Shown piece after piece: positions 11,352-21,177 of a stretch of 64,000 nt of DNA (its first letter is position 1; the number at the start of each line of letters is the position of its first letter). The notes under the pieces are model-generated. The model saw only the letters and a program-made list of their open reading frames with translations, was not told the origin of the DNA and made no database searches. This DNA comes from an uncultured Acidimicrobiaceae bacterium (GTDB lineage: Bacteria > Actinomycetota > Acidimicrobiia > Acidimicrobiales > UBA10347): the NCBI GenBank assembly GCA_905182135.1, contig CAJJAG010000006.1, positions 310,001-374,000 of the forward strand, given 5' to 3'. Made by a program: the position numbers and the translations under genes.

Positions 11352-12347
11352 ATGTATCCGACTGTCAAGGTGACCCAACCCGGTCGCTCGCATCTTTATC
11401 TAACGATTACCGAGCCACTCGTAATCGGCCGCGAGTGCGACGGCTTGCTGCTTGCCGACCAAAAGGTCTCACGCCAGCACCTGCGATTAAGCCCTGCCGG
11501 TGGAGGTGTGCTCATAACCGAACTTGGCAGCACAAATGGTTCTTTCGTCGATCAGATTCGCATCGATGGCGAAGCAATGTTGAATACCGGCTCAAACCTG
11601 ACCCTTGGCGACACCTTGATCATCGTTGAAACGCCCTTGCCCCCAGCAGTTGCCGGCCCGATCACCCGCCGAGACATCGGCGGCACCATCGTTGCCAGGC
11701 TCGATACCGTCGGTGCAAACAGCCCGACTCCCGTCCTGCCCGGCGAAGAGACCCGTCGAACCAGTATGGACGAGTTGGTGGCAAGTTTTGGTGGGCAGGT
11801 CTCCTTGCCCAGCGGCAGCGCCGACGACACCGTCACCATCATGTTCAGCGACATCGAATCTTCGACCGAACTCGCGTTGCGTGTCGGCGATCATCGTTGG
11901 TATGAGATTCTGACCTGGCACAACCGACTCGTCGAGCAGCGTGTTGCCGCACATGCCGGCTTCATCGTGAAGAACCAGGGCGATGGGTTCATGATCACGT
12001 TCAACAGCGCCCGTCGGGCCATCATCTGCGCTAGCGAGATCCAACAGTTGCTCCACCGCCAGGCCGTCGCCGACCCTGCGAATGCTGTTCGCGTTCGCAT
12101 CGGAATGCACACTGGTGAAGCGATCCGTCAAGATTCTGGCGATCTCTTCGGGCGTCACGTCATCATTGCTGCCCGGGTAGGCGCCATAGCAAATGGTGGC
12201 GAAATCCTTGTGTCGTCGATCGTGCGCGAAATTGCGTCAGCCCGAGGCGATCTACACTTCGGTGACAGCAACGTCGTAGACCTAAAGGGTGTTGGCGACC
12301 AAGTCGTTTACCCCGTACTTTGGGGCGCCGAAATCCCTACTGCCTGA
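11352..12347 (+). CDS. FHA domain-adenylate/guanylate cyclase fusion
   Basis: Protein of 331 residues without membrane helices. Residues about 20-90 form an FHA phosphothreonine-binding domain (VIGRECDG, SRQHLRLSP, LGSTNGSFV). Residues about 155-325 form a class III nucleotide cyclase domain: the two metal-binding aspartates are in MFSDIESST and GDGFM, and the purine-specifying lysine is in VKNQGDG. The transition-state arginine is kept (AARV), but the asparagine usually five residues earlier is replaced by isoleucine (HVIIAARV), so activity may be low or absent. FHA-cyclase fusions link Ser/Thr-kinase signalling to cyclic-nucleotide output; a kinase operon lies 7 kb downstream. Transcribed alone. 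Confidence 0.88.
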   Translation: MYPTVKVTQPGRSHLYLTITEPLVIGRECDGLLLADQKVSRQHLRLSPAGGGVLITELGSTNGSFVDQIRIDGEAMLNTGSNLTLGDTLIIVETPLPPAVAGPITRRDIGGTIVARLDTVGANSPTPVLPGEETRRTSMDELVASFGGQVSLPSGSADDTVTIMFSDIESSTELALRVGDHRWYEILTWHNRLVEQRVAAHAGFIVKNQGDGFMITFNSARRAIICASEIQQLLHRQAVADPANAVRVRIGMHTGEAIRQDSGDLFGRHVIIAARVGAIANGGEILVSSIVREIASARGDLHFGDSNVVDLKGVGDQVVYPVLWGAEIPTA

Positions 12348-12447
12348 GGCCCCACTCCTGTGTTATCTCGCAATCAGGAAGTGCTGTCTGCAACGCGTCT
12401 GTGCTTGCAATCTTCGCCTTGTTCGAATCGTCCGCTAACCCAACCAG

Positions 12448-12642
12448 CTACTCAGTGAGCTCGATCGCGTACTCAGGACAATTGTCAACACACAGCTGCG
12501 CCTTGTCATGTAGCTCAGCAGGGATTTCGCCCTCGATCTTGAGAACCGCATAGCCTTCATCGTCGACGTCGAAGATCTCGGGTGCCAACATATAGCAGCG
12601 GTTATGACCTTGGCAGAGTTCGCGGTTGTAGTTGATCTTCAT
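12448..12642 (-). CDS. [3Fe-4S] ferredoxin partner of P450
   Basis: Ferredoxin of 64 residues of the small type that feeds electrons to actinobacterial cytochromes P450. Cysteines are at 10, 16, 51 and 55, and the position of the fourth cluster ligand is taken by His13 (CQGHNRC), the pattern of [3Fe-4S] P450 ferredoxins; the last part reads CVDNCPEYAI. It lies 69 bp downstream of the P450 gene on the same strand, so they form a two-gene redox unit. No reductase gene is adjacent. Confidence 0.9.
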   Translation of the reverse strand: MKINYNRELCQGHNRCYMLAPEIFDVDDEGYAVLKIEGEIPAELHDKAQLCVDNCPEYAIELTE

Positions 12643-12711
12643 AAGAACCTCTCGTTCGCAGGCATAACCAGCCCGTTGACCTGTTCGAGTATCGCACGAA
12701 AGCGTGCGGCG

Positions 12712-13938
12712 TTACATGTTCGGATTCACACAAACTGGCAGTTCGCGAGGTCCGCGAATTTGGCCGGTCGAGAAACGTACCGTCGCCGGATCAACCAGCG
12801 AGAAATCATGAGCTCGCTCGACAAACACATCGAGCGCAACGGACAACTCCATACGCGCGAGGTTCGACCCCAGGCACCGATGGATACCTAGGCCAAATGC
12901 GCCGTGCCGGTTCTTTTGACGATCGATAATGAACTGATCGGCGTCTTCAAAAGCCTCGGGATCACGGTTCCCTGCAGGGAATGGCAGAAGCACCCAGTCA
13001 TCTTTCTTCATCGGGCAGCCGTGCAACTCGTGATCTTCAGCGACCATACGAGCCATGGTTACAGGTGCATAGGCCCGAAGGAATTCTTCGATAGCGAAGG
13101 GCCGCACGGCGGGGTCGTCGCGGTAGCGAGCAAGATCATCTGGGTTCTGCGCGAGATGCCAAATAGCGGACCCGATTGACGACCAGGTCGTGTCGATGCC
13201 AGCAACCAGCAGCAATACGACGGTGCCCCGAACATGTTCCTGTCCGAGTGGCTCACCGAAAATTTCGACGCTCAACAGATGGTCGATAAGGTCGCCCTCA
13301 CCCGGCGGCTTCGGATTGGCTCGGCGTTGAGCGATCTGCTGGTCGAAGTACCACTCAACCGTGTCTTCTTCTGGAATGTCGCGCTGGACGGGGTTCTCAA
13401 TGATGTTGTGAATGAAACGCCGAAACTTGTCGCCATCCTCCGGCGGGAGCCCAAGCATGTGGGCAATGACCCGTACCGGAATATTCTGCGAGTAGTCGAT
13501 GGCAGCATCGAACCAACCCTGCTCACCTGACTTGGCGAGCGCAACATCCATCAAACTGTTGCAGCACTCACGGGTGAACGGTTCTAAAGCCTCGATCTGT
13601 CGAGGTGCAAACGGCCCGAGTAAGAGCTTGCGGGCTGGCGCATGGAACGGTGCGTCACTGGTGATCGGCGGCGCGTAGCCAATAGGGGCAGGGACATCAG
13701 GCGGAATCTCGCTGACCACCACACCGCGGCTGGTGTACAGACCATCTTCGTTCTTTGCGATCGCAGCAATATCTTCGTGGCGGGTGGGCAGCCACATGCC
13801 TCCGAACCGGTCGCTGTGGGCGACCGGGCACTCCTCACGAAGGTCATCCCAAATCTGATGCGCGTTGGCCGCGTAGTCAGGATGGGTGTGATCAAAGTCT
13901 GTCTTCCAGTCCGCTACTGGTGCCTTTTCTGCGTCCAC
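12712..13938 (-). CDS. Cytochrome P450
   Basis: Soluble bacterial P450 monooxygenase of about 408 residues. The oxygen-activation motif AGIDTTWSS (I helix), the ExxR motif in EEFLR, and the haem-ligand loop FGLGIHRCLGSNLAR with the axial cysteine are all present. I chose the GTG at 13938 (reading VDAEKAPVADW), preceded by purine-rich sequence; the frame stays open to a TTG at 13974. The substrate is not identifiable from sequence alone, though steroid or terpenoid-like substrates are common in related actinobacteria. The following ferredoxin is its probable electron donor. Confidence 0.92.
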   Translation of the reverse strand: MDAEKAPVADWKTDFDHTHPDYAANAHQIWDDLREECPVAHSDRFGGMWLPTRHEDIAAIAKNEDGLYTSRGVVVSEIPPDVPAPIGYAPPITSDAPFHAPARKLLLGPFAPRQIEALEPFTRECCNSLMDVALAKSGEQGWFDAAIDYSQNIPVRVIAHMLGLPPEDGDKFRRFIHNIIENPVQRDIPEEDTVEWYFDQQIAQRRANPKPPGEGDLIDHLLSVEIFGEPLGQEHVRGTVVLLLVAGIDTTWSSIGSAIWHLAQNPDDLARYRDDPAVRPFAIEEFLRAYAPVTMARMVAEDHELHGCPMKKDDWVLLPFPAGNRDPEAFEDADQFIIDRQKNRHGAFGLGIHRCLGSNLARMELSVALDVFVERAHDFSLVDPATVRFSTGQIRGPRELPVCVNPNM

Positions 13939-14645
13939 GAGATCCCTTGTCCTCCCAAATACGACAATAACCAACGTTATTTCGCTGTTGGCCAGCTTAC
14001 TATCGGCTTTCCCTTGCCGGGCGACCGCTGCTACTGCGACAACCCAAATGGGGACTCACGGTCTATGCCGCGATACCCGACTCGGCAGGCCGCACTCTTC
14101 GCCGGGCCAGCGGTCGCAGGCGGCGCACTCTTCGCACCCAATGACCTACCGAATCACATGCCCACCGACGTGCTCAGCTATCCCTGGGCCGATCACCCGA
14201 TCGACCTCGACGGGGCTAGACGCAGCCGGTCTTCAGACGTAGCCTCCGCAACAGCCCGGTGTCAATCATGCAGGCGATACAGAATGGTAACGCCAAGTTT
14301 CTGCACGTCTCCAACGAAACGTGCCGACTGTTGTAACTCATCTGAGAACACCCCAACCGGGAAAGACTGTCGTCTAGTTCGGCACCAGCAATCCAATCGT
14401 TGCCTCGCAGCTTGTTATCGCACAGTTCCCGGCACCCAGTTGCCGGGTTCATGTCTGAAGCGCGCACAACCATCTTGGGGGCAAGGAACTAGACGAGGCC
14501 GACCCCGTGCCGTAATAGCGTGCGATATAGCGACTGCAGCGCTGCCGGAATTCTGTGCCTCTTCGGCCACTAACTCACCTTGTGCGACGGCACCGTTGAC
14601 CGACACAGCAACATCACCCTCCGCCGATATCACACCGTTCGTGTC
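13939..14645. other. Gene-free stretch between P450 and clpB
   Basis: About 700 bp without a convincing gene. A 7-bp hairpin with a 6-base loop (CCCGGCA...TGCCGGG) is at 14428-14447. On the minus strand around 14550-14640 a stretch reads EGDVAVSVNGAVAQGELVAEE, protein-like in composition but with no start or family I recognise; it may be a remnant. Confidence 0.4.
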
Positions 14646-14701
14646 CACCCTTCGTGTCTGACACAGATGGTTACACCCTTCGTGTCTGACACAGATGGTT
14701 A
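14646..14701. repeat. Tandem 28-bp palindromic repeat, locus 1
   Basis: Two identical 28-bp copies, 14646-14673 and 14674-14701, preceded by a partial copy. Each contains the perfect inverted repeat GTGTC-T-GACAC. The array ends 5 bp from the clpB stop. The same unit, with a few substitutions, occurs as a tandem pair at 35229-35284. Confidence 0.9.
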
Positions 14702-14706
14702 CATGG

Positions 14707-17244
14707 TTAGGCGGCGACGGCGGTGTCGCCTTGGGTGACGGTGAATGCGCCGCCTTCTTCGTCCAGATCACCAGAGGCGTTGATATCGACGAGCACTATC
14801 GCCCCTTCGGGGAAGGCGCCCTCAAGCACGGCCAGTGCGATTCGATTGCCAAGCTCACGCTGAATGACTCGCTTAAGAGGGCGGGCACCGAACGCTGGGT
14901 CGTTGCCGAGTTCAGCGATACGGGCTCGGGCTCCTTCGGTTACTTCAAGTACCAATCGGCGTTCGGCCAGCCGGCGGGTTAGTCCAGCGAGCTGGATGTC
15001 TACGATCCGTTCCAAGTCCTGCAGCTCGAGAGTACTGAATCGTACGATGTCGTCAATCCGGTTCACGAACTCGGGTTTGAAGTAGTCCTTGGGATCGATC
15101 GGCAGATTGCTCGTCATGATCAGCACGACGTTGGTGAAATCGACGGTGCGCCCTTGACCATCGGTTAGACGGCCGTCATCGAGCAACTGCAGCAGCACGT
15201 TGAACACATCAGCATGAGCCTTTTCAATTTCGTCGAGCAGGACCACCGAGTACGGCCGACGGCGGACGGCTTCGGTGAGCTGGCCACCTTCGTCATAACC
15301 GACGTACCCCGGAGGGGCACCGATCAAGCGGCTGACCGAATGCTTCTCCATGTACTCACTCATGTCGATGCGGACCATGGCTCGTTCGTCGTCAAACAAG
15401 AAATCGGCGAGTGATCTCGCCAACTCAGTCTTGCCGACACCTGTTGGGCCAAGAAACATGAAGGATCCAATCGGACGATTTGGATCACTAAGGCCAGCCC
15501 GGCTCCGTCGGATGGCATTGGCCACGACATTGACAGCCCCGTCTTGGCCAATGACTCGCTCGTGCAAGACCTCTTCTAGCCGGATGAGTTTCTGGACCTC
15601 ACCCTCCATGAGTCGTGACACTGGCACACCAGTGATGCGACTGACAACCTCGGCGATGTCTTCCTCGTCAACTTCTTCCTTGAGCATTTTACGATCACGT
15701 TGGAGATCGTCGAGCAACACTGTGGCGACCTGGATATCGCGCTCGATGTCAGGACCACGGCCGTATCGCAGCTCGGCGGCACCTGCAAGATCACCGGTGC
15801 GCTCAAGGCTCTCAGTCTCGATCCGAGTCGCTTCGAGTTCTTCCTTCAGATTGCGAATGCTGCTGATGGCATCCTTCTCACCCTGCCAGTGTGCTCGCAT
15901 GGCAATAAGGTCTTCGTTCAAATTTGCAAGCTCTTCGTCGAGCGATTCGAGCCGCTCCCCAGATCCCCTATCGGTCTCCTTTGCCAATGCGACTCGCTCA
16001 ATCTCGAGTTGGCGAATACGACGGTCAACTTGGTCAATCTCGTCGGGCATTGAGTCGATTTCGATGCGAAGCTTAGAGCCGGCCTCGTCCATTAAGTCGA
16101 TGGCCTTGTCGGGCAGGAAGCGTCCGGTGATGTACCTGTCACTCAAGATGCCAGCGGCTACCAACGCTGCGTCCTGAATCCGAATGCCGTGGTGGACCTC
16201 GTACTTCTCTTTAAGGCCACGCAAAATCGCGATGGTGTCCTCGACATTAGGTTCTTCGACGAGAACCTGTTGGAAGCGCCGCGCTAGGGCTGGGTCCTTC
16301 TCAACGTACTTTCGGTATTCGTCGAGGGTGGTTGCACCGATCATTCGGAGCTCGCCGCGAGCCAACATTGGCTTCAGCATATTTCCGGCATCCATGGCGC
16401 CTTCGGCAGCACCTGCGCCCACCACGGTGTGCATCTCGTCGATGAAAGTGATGACTTCGCCTTCGGACTCGACGATCTCTTTAAGCACGGCCTGTAGCCG
16501 TTCTTCGAACTCGCCGCGGTACTTGGCCCCGGCCAGCATGGATGCCAGATCCAGTGAAATCAGCCGCTTGTTCTTAAGACCCTCGGGCACGTCACCCTCG
16601 ATGATGCGGCGCGCCAGGCCCTCGACGATCGCCGTCTTGCCAACCCCAGGTTCACCGATCAGCACCGGGTTATTCTTGGTCCGTCGACTCAGCACTTGGA
16701 TGACACGACGAATCTCGTCGTCTCGGCCAATGACCGGGTCGAGCTTGCCTTCCGCCGCGATCTTGGTCAGGTCGGTGCCGTATTTTTCGAGTGACTTATA
16801 AGTGTCCTCGGGGTTCTGACTAGTAACACGCTGACTGCCACGGACCTCGGACAACGCTTGCAGCAGAACCTCGGTTTCGACGTCGAGTCGCTCGTTCATC
16901 GCAAGCAGCAGGTGCTCGGTTGATAGGTACTCGTCGGTCAGGTCCTGCCGAGCAATGTCGGCATTGGCAAAGACCCGCGACAGCTCCTTGTTCATCTGAG
17001 GGGCGTCGCCGCCGTAGGCGCTCGGAAGCTGGCCGAGTCGGTCTTCGACCTTATTGCGCAACGACAAAGGCGACACGTCCACCCGCTGGAGCAGCGGCAG
17101 CACCAGTCCATCGGCCTGGCCGAGTAGCGCAAGAAGGAGATGGTCAGGAGTCAGGTTTGGGTGGCTGCGGTTTGTAGCGATTTCCATCGCCGTCTGTACA
17201 GCAGCAGCAGTCTTGTGTGTCCACTTACTGGGATCGAGCGCCAT
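14707..17244 (-). CDS. clpB: Disaggregase ClpB
   Basis: Hsp100 chaperone of 845 residues, close to the usual 850-870. Order: Clp N-terminal domain with two repeats (residues 1-140), first AAA+ module with Walker [10 protein letters not shown], the long coiled-coil middle domain (about 400-520; [19 protein letters not shown]), then the second AAA+ module with Walker [10 protein letters not shown] and a C-terminal D2-small domain. It threads and rescues aggregated proteins together with DnaK. The tail is acidic and ends [14 protein letters not shown] motif precedes the ATG. A half site CTTGAG lies upstream, but no complete HAIR or CIRCE element. Confidence 0.97.
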   Translation of the reverse strand: MALDPSKWTHKTAAAVQTAMEIATNRSHPNLTPDHLLLALLGQADGLVLPLLQRVDVSPLSLRNKVEDRLGQLPSAYGGDAPQMNKELSRVFANADIARQDLTDEYLSTEHLLLAMNERLDVETEVLLQALSEVRGSQRVTSQNPEDTYKSLEKYGTDLTKIAAEGKLDPVIGRDDEIRRVIQVLSRRTKNNPVLIGEPGVGKTAIVEGLARRIIEGDVPEGLKNKRLISLDLASMLAGAKYRGEFEERLQAVLKEIVESEGEVITFIDEMHTVVGAGAAEGAMDAGNMLKPMLARGELRMIGATTLDEYRKYVEKDPALARRFQQVLVEEPNVEDTIAILRGLKEKYEVHHGIRIQDAALVAAGILSDRYITGRFLPDKAIDLMDEAGSKLRIEIDSMPDEIDQVDRRIRQLEIERVALAKETDRGSGERLESLDEELANLNEDLIAMRAHWQGEKDAISSIRNLKEELEATRIETESLERTGDLAGAAELRYGRGPDIERDIQVATVLLDDLQRDRKMLKEEVDEEDIAEVVSRITGVPVSRLMEGEVQKLIRLEEVLHERVIGQDGAVNVVANAIRRSRAGLSDPNRPIGSFMFLGPTGVGKTELARSLADFLFDDERAMVRIDMSEYMEKHSVSRLIGAPPGYVGYDEGGQLTEAVRRRPYSVVLLDEIEKAHADVFNVLLQLLDDGRLTDGQGRTVDFTNVVLIMTSNLPIDPKDYFKPEFVNRIDDIVRFSTLELQDLERIVDIQLAGLTRRLAERRLVLEVTEGARARIAELGNDPAFGARPLKRVIQRELGNRIALAVLEGAFPEGAIVLVDINASGDLDEEGGAFTVTQGDTAVAA

Positions 17245-17579
17245 GGGGAATTCTCCATCTCCTCGTTATTGGCTCAAGTATCACGCATGAAGAGCGTTTT
17301 GCACCTGCCCACTCGGGCTGACATACACGTCGTGTGGTTACTCAATCAGACAACACATAGAACCTGAAGCTATTCCACTCAACTTTGGAAACCTTGCGAC
17401 GAACACCATCTCATTCATGACCCCCACCCAGCGCTCAGCGCGGCTCAAGCTCACAGATATTAGGAGCCGAGATGAGTTGATCTTGTGGGCTTGGTCGGTA
17501 AAGATTACTTCCGTTCCGCGACATCGTTGAAGCCGAGCCCCACGTCGACGCTGCCGACAAGAACCGAAATAATCAGCGT
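17245..17579. other. Intergenic region upstream of clpB
   Basis: About 335 bp holding the clpB leader and promoter region near 17245-17300 and nothing else I can support. Confidence 0.4.
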
Positions 17580-17612
17580 GGAGGCGTCCGGTCACCTGTG
17601 CACCGGGCCTCC
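17580..17612 (-). terminator. Hairpin after the SMI1-like gene
   Basis: Inverted repeat GGAGGC...GCCTCC extended by CCGGT/ACCGG with a 2-nt bulge, 13 bp after the stop of the minus-strand gene at 17626. It lacks a downstream T-run on that strand. Confidence 0.5.
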
Positions 17613-17625
17613 TAAAAACGAATCG

Positions 17626-18234
17626 TTAGTCGACGAGCGCTGACCAGAACGGGAAAGCACGCGCCTCGGCTGGCCACATTGGAAGCGGCACCTCGAACTG
17701 GCCGTGCATCCATGCCGCCAGGTCATCACCGAGCAACGCCACGGTGCTGCCTTCAATGAGCATGATCGGGTTGCCATCAGAGTTGGCCTGATCCTCAGCA
17801 GCCGTCAACGGCACAACATGGTTGCCGTAGATCGGGAACAACGCTGGGGCTGCATCAAGTTGTTCGCGTAGCGCGTCGATCTGCCCAGTGAGCGTGGCTG
17901 GCTTCGGGCCCCAGTCGATCGACCACACATCGTTGTGCTCAATACCGAACGCAAATCCGGCAACGAGGTGCTCGTTCCACGCCGACCAATCAGCCACCGG
18001 GTCGGACCACTGGCGCCACGGTTCGGCGCTCGGCACCGCCATGACAAGCATCAGTCCGATCTCGAAGGGAAGTTGACAACCAAGTACCCCTTCGAGGTCG
18101 CCGATCTGACGATTCGACAGCCCTGACGAACGCTCACCACCAATGCGCTCCAGCGCCAGCTCCATGAACGCTTCCCACGCATCCTCGTCGGGTCGAGGTT
18201 CGACGAACATGCCATCTAGGTCGAAGTCAGTCAC
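17626..18234 (-). CDS. SMI1/KNR4-like (SUKH) domain protein
   Basis: Protein of about 202 residues from a GTG at 18234; the frame is open to 18366 but the upstream part has odd composition. An early segment SNRQIGDLEGVLGCQLPFEIGL matches the start of SMI1/KNR4 folds, followed by aromatic-rich strands (WNEHLVAGFAFG, DVWSIDWG) and the characteristic LFPIYGNHVVP and NPIMLI segments. SUKH proteins often act as immunity proteins against secreted toxins, but many are housekeeping or of unknown role. No toxin gene is next to it, so immunity function is only a possibility. It is a single-gene unit. Confidence 0.6.
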   Translation of the reverse strand: MTDFDLDGMFVEPRPDEDAWEAFMELALERIGGERSSGLSNRQIGDLEGVLGCQLPFEIGLMLVMAVPSAEPWRQWSDPVADWSAWNEHLVAGFAFGIEHNDVWSIDWGPKPATLTGQIDALREQLDAAPALFPIYGNHVVPLTAAEDQANSDGNPIMLIEGSTVALLGDDLAAWMHGQFEVPLPMWPAEARAFPFWSALVD

Positions 18235-19581
18235 GACGCTGACCGTATCGCTGTGGGTGCTCCTCTGATACGTAGAACCCGCCTGAGCCCTAGATTCGGC
18301 ACTCGAGGAGCCAGTCCGAGCCGCTGCTAGGTCACAAAGGACACAGCCGTCGTGCGGAAGCAACACTCGTGACGACCAAATGGCAGGACACAGCGGACCA
18401 ACACCGCCCCTGCGTCGCCGAACGCCACGCGCCCAAACAGGGGCAAACGCTGCGCAGTCGTTACTGGTGATCCTTGGCCGTTAGTAGTGATTGGCCTTAC
18501 TGCAGCGGCCGGGCAGGTTATGGGCAATCGGGGCACGATGACGTTGCCAACAAACCCCAGTATCTCGTCGTCGATGCGGCCCATACGACACCCATCTTCG
18601 AACCACGCGACGCTCACGGCAATGACTCGTTCTTCCCACTCGGGATCCGGCTGACCTCATTCCAAAACGAGGCCGAAGCTGCGACCGCCAAACAAGTCGC
18701 CAAAGTCCAAGGAATCGACTACCCCGTTGCTTGATCTTCAACACATTCGTCACGACCGAACCAAGCGGCATCGCCCGTCGCTGCGGCGCTCCGCTCAACA
18801 TCGTGCTCACGGGCCGCGAAGCCAGCGTGACGAACGGCGGCGACTGAGTCGAAGTCGCTTGGGGTAACAACGATGACCAGCCAGATGATGGTCGACGCAG
18901 AAAGAGGCCAACTCTCCAGCACGTGTTGTGTCAGCGCACTCTTCGACAGCCCGACCTTGGTGCCCCTTCGGCAACACTTAGGCCCACAAGCGTGGTCGCC
19001 TTCGGAGCGGCTCACCTCGAGGGCATCATCTGGTACCTGACCGTGAACAATAAGTACTTTCGCGACATCCGTATCTTGCCCGACGCTGAGTGCCAGATCT
19101 CTACCTGCACAGCTCCATTCGAAGACACCGAGATTAACGACGAACGTGTCCAAGAGCTTCGTGCCTCCATCGCACGTGGACTCTCGGAAACAAGCGATGG
19201 CTAGTCCGAGACAGCGAGAGACCCCGGGACCGCACTCGCCATCCTGGACAGGCCGACCCGTATTCCCAACGCGAACGTGCCAACAAGTAGCCACTGCGGC
19301 GCGAGCAATGTGTTCATCGGGATACATGGCATCAACGTCCGGATGGGGGACGCAGCCCCCTGGGCTGATGTTGCGAGTGGCCCCACGATGCTGACCCATT
19401 CTGGGACAAGACCACCGACGGGTTCTGGTTCCCCGATGGCGATAGGAACAGCGACAGCTGCTTCGAATGGCCGGCTTGATGCCATGGTGGCGGCCGGATC
19501 CGTTTACGGTCCCCCAAGGCTAATCGAGGCCATACACCCCGAGCTACTACGATCGATGTTTGTGACGCAAACACCGCCTTC
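18235..19581 (+). other. 1.3-kb region without an intact gene, probably decayed
   Basis: Unusually long gap for this window. Several plus-strand fragments in different frames look protein-like: around 18560-18730 (PLGIRLTSFQNEAEA), 18990-19200 (GIIWYLTVNNKYFRDIRI) and 19395-19475 (DPFWDKTTDGFWFPDGDR). None has a complete frame, a start site or a family I recognise. Remnants of one or more plus-strand genes upstream of the kinase operon are the simplest reading. A 681-bp minus-strand frame here (18719-19399) has shadow-like composition and I do not call it. Confidence 0.45.
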
Positions 19582-21177
19582 ATGACTCAGATCGACGGAT
19601 ACACCGATCTCCGGATGATCGGCCAAGGCGGGTTCGCCATTGTCTACCAAGCGCGCCAGGTATCGGTCGGGCGAGATGTCGCTATCAAGTTGCTCACTGA
19701 CCCGTCACCCGACGACGACCTCGTTCGCCGGTTCCAGCGCGAGTCGCAGGCGGTAGGCGCTCTGTCCTGGCATCCCCACATCGCTGCAGTTGTCGACGCC
19801 GGGTCGACCGCACTTGGCCAGGCCTACATCGTGTTTGAGCTACTCCAGGGTGGCTCTCTCGAAGAGCGAGTAGAAGCGGGCGCAATTGACTGGTACGAGG
19901 CTTCGGCATCAATGATTCAGGTTGCCGATGCCGTCGAAGCCGCTCACCGGGCAGATGTTCTACACCGTGATATTAAGCCGGCAAACATCTTGCTGGATCG
20001 ATTAGGCGTCGCCAAGCTTGGTGACTTCGGCATCGCCTCAATGCAGGACGGCAACAAGACCGCTACCGGCATATTGGCCACCACAATCGCCCATGCCGCA
20101 CCGGAGCTTTTCGATGGGCACGCTGCCTCGCCGGCCACCGATATTTACGCGCTGGGCTCCACGTTGCACACCCTCGTGACTGGCGTACCGCCCTTCGAAC
20201 ATGGCGAAGGTGACCGCATCAGCGCAGCCATCGCACGTATCGCAAGCGAGCCGCCCCCACGGCCCGACCCAGAGCGGGTGCCCGAACAAGTCGCCACAAT
20301 CATTGCTCATGCCTTGGCTAAACAGCCGGAGTATCGACCTCGGTCGGCTGCAGCCTTTGGTCAAGCCCTTCAACAGGCTCAACGTGAGTTAGGTCGGCCG
20401 GTCACCGCCATGCCGATCACAGACAGCGAGCCGATCGCCCCCACCACGCCGTCACCACCGCAATCTTTGTTTCCCACGCCCGAATCTACGCCTGCGCTTT
20501 TAACCGCATCGGCGACACCAGATCGACCGGCCTCAGCCGGAGCGCCCGTTGCCGGGCGCGACAACACCGCTCCCTTCGTCGCTGCGCCCCCGCTGGTTCA
20601 AGCAGCCGCACTCAAGCCGCTCAGCAAGACAATCGCTGTGCTCAGCGTGGTCGCAGCACTGCTGACTGCCGGGGTGACAGGTCTGGTTCTCTACCAAACG
20701 CAACGCTCGGCCGATGTGGTTGCAACCACGACAGGAGGAGCGGTGATCACCTCCTACCAGGCTTTAGAAATAACCGAAATGGCCAAACCATTCGATGCCA
20801 TCAGCGCAGTCGACCGCGATGACACGACGTACTGGGGAATAGCGCCTGTGCCCAACGGCACAGGCATCGCTGGCACGTCCTATGTCATCAAACTCGCCAA
20901 GGAACAGCGGGTGACGTCGGTGGGCATCTCAAATGGGTCGTCCACCCAGCTCGGTCGAATCTCTGGCGTTATCTGGGCTACGACGATTAACGAACTAGAA
21001 GAGCGAGGACCAACCGTCATAAACCAGCCTATTCCTAACGAAGCGGGGTCTTTCATAACCAGTTTCAAGGCCTCGACCAATCAAATCGTGCTGGCTATCA
21101 CCGGCGTACACGACGACGCTCCAAACGCTGGAATCGCCGAGATCCTGATCCAGATCGAAGGCAGGCCCAACAACTAA
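19582..21177 (+). CDS. Membrane Ser/Thr protein kinase with extracellular discoidin-like domain
   Basis: Protein of 531 residues. The kinase domain (about 8-265) has the glycine loop GQGGFAIVY, catalytic Lys36 (VAIKLL), the catalytic loop HRDIKPAN, the DFG motif in LGDFGIAS and the APE-equivalent AAPE. A Pro/Thr/Ala-rich linker follows (about 275-345), then one membrane helix (IAVLSVVAALLTAGVTGLVLY) and an outside domain of about 150 residues whose strands (TSYVIKLAKEQRVTSVGIS) resemble discoidin/F5-8C-like modules. Topology: kinase inside, sensor outside, like PknB but with a different sensor. The stop TAA shares one base with the ATG of the Nudix gene. Kinase, Nudix and FHA genes form one operon. 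Confidence 0.92.
   Translation: MTQIDGYTDLRMIGQGGFAIVYQARQVSVGRDVAIKLLTDPSPDDDLVRRFQRESQAVGALSWHPHIAAVVDAGSTALGQAYIVFELLQGGSLEERVEAGAIDWYEASASMIQVADAVEAAHRADVLHRDIKPANILLDRLGVAKLGDFGIASMQDGNKTATGILATTIAHAAPELFDGHAASPATDIYALGSTLHTLVTGVPPFEHGEGDRISAAIARIASEPPPRPDPERVPEQVATIIAHALAKQPEYRPRSAAAFGQALQQAQRELGRPVTAMPITDSEPIAPTTPSPPQSLFPTPESTPALLTASATPDRPASAGAPVAGRDNTAPFVAAPPLVQAAALKPLSKTIAVLSVVAALLTAGVTGLVLYQTQRSADVVATTTGGAVITSYQALEITEMAKPFDAISAVDRDDTTYWGIAPVPNGTGIAGTSYVIKLAKEQRVTSVGISNGSSTQLGRISGVIWATTINELEERGPTVINQPIPNEAGSFITSFKASTNQIVLAITGVHDDAPNAGIAEILIQIEGRPNN

Noticed and set aside
13642-14661. Open frame of 339 codons on the plus strand across the P450 start and the gap
   Set aside because: Its first third is antisense to the P450, the composition is Arg/Ser/Cys-rich and there is no family match.
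14646-14701. CRISPR array
   Set aside because: The 28-bp units are directly adjacent with no spacers, occur only in pairs, and there are no cas genes.
17245-17300. HspR (HAIR) or CIRCE operator before clpB
   Set aside because: Only one half site (CTTGAG) is present; no inverted partner at the right spacing.
18719-19399. Minus-strand frame of 226 codons in the decayed region
   Set aside because: Irregular composition with many Cys, no motif, and protein-like fragments run on the other strand.
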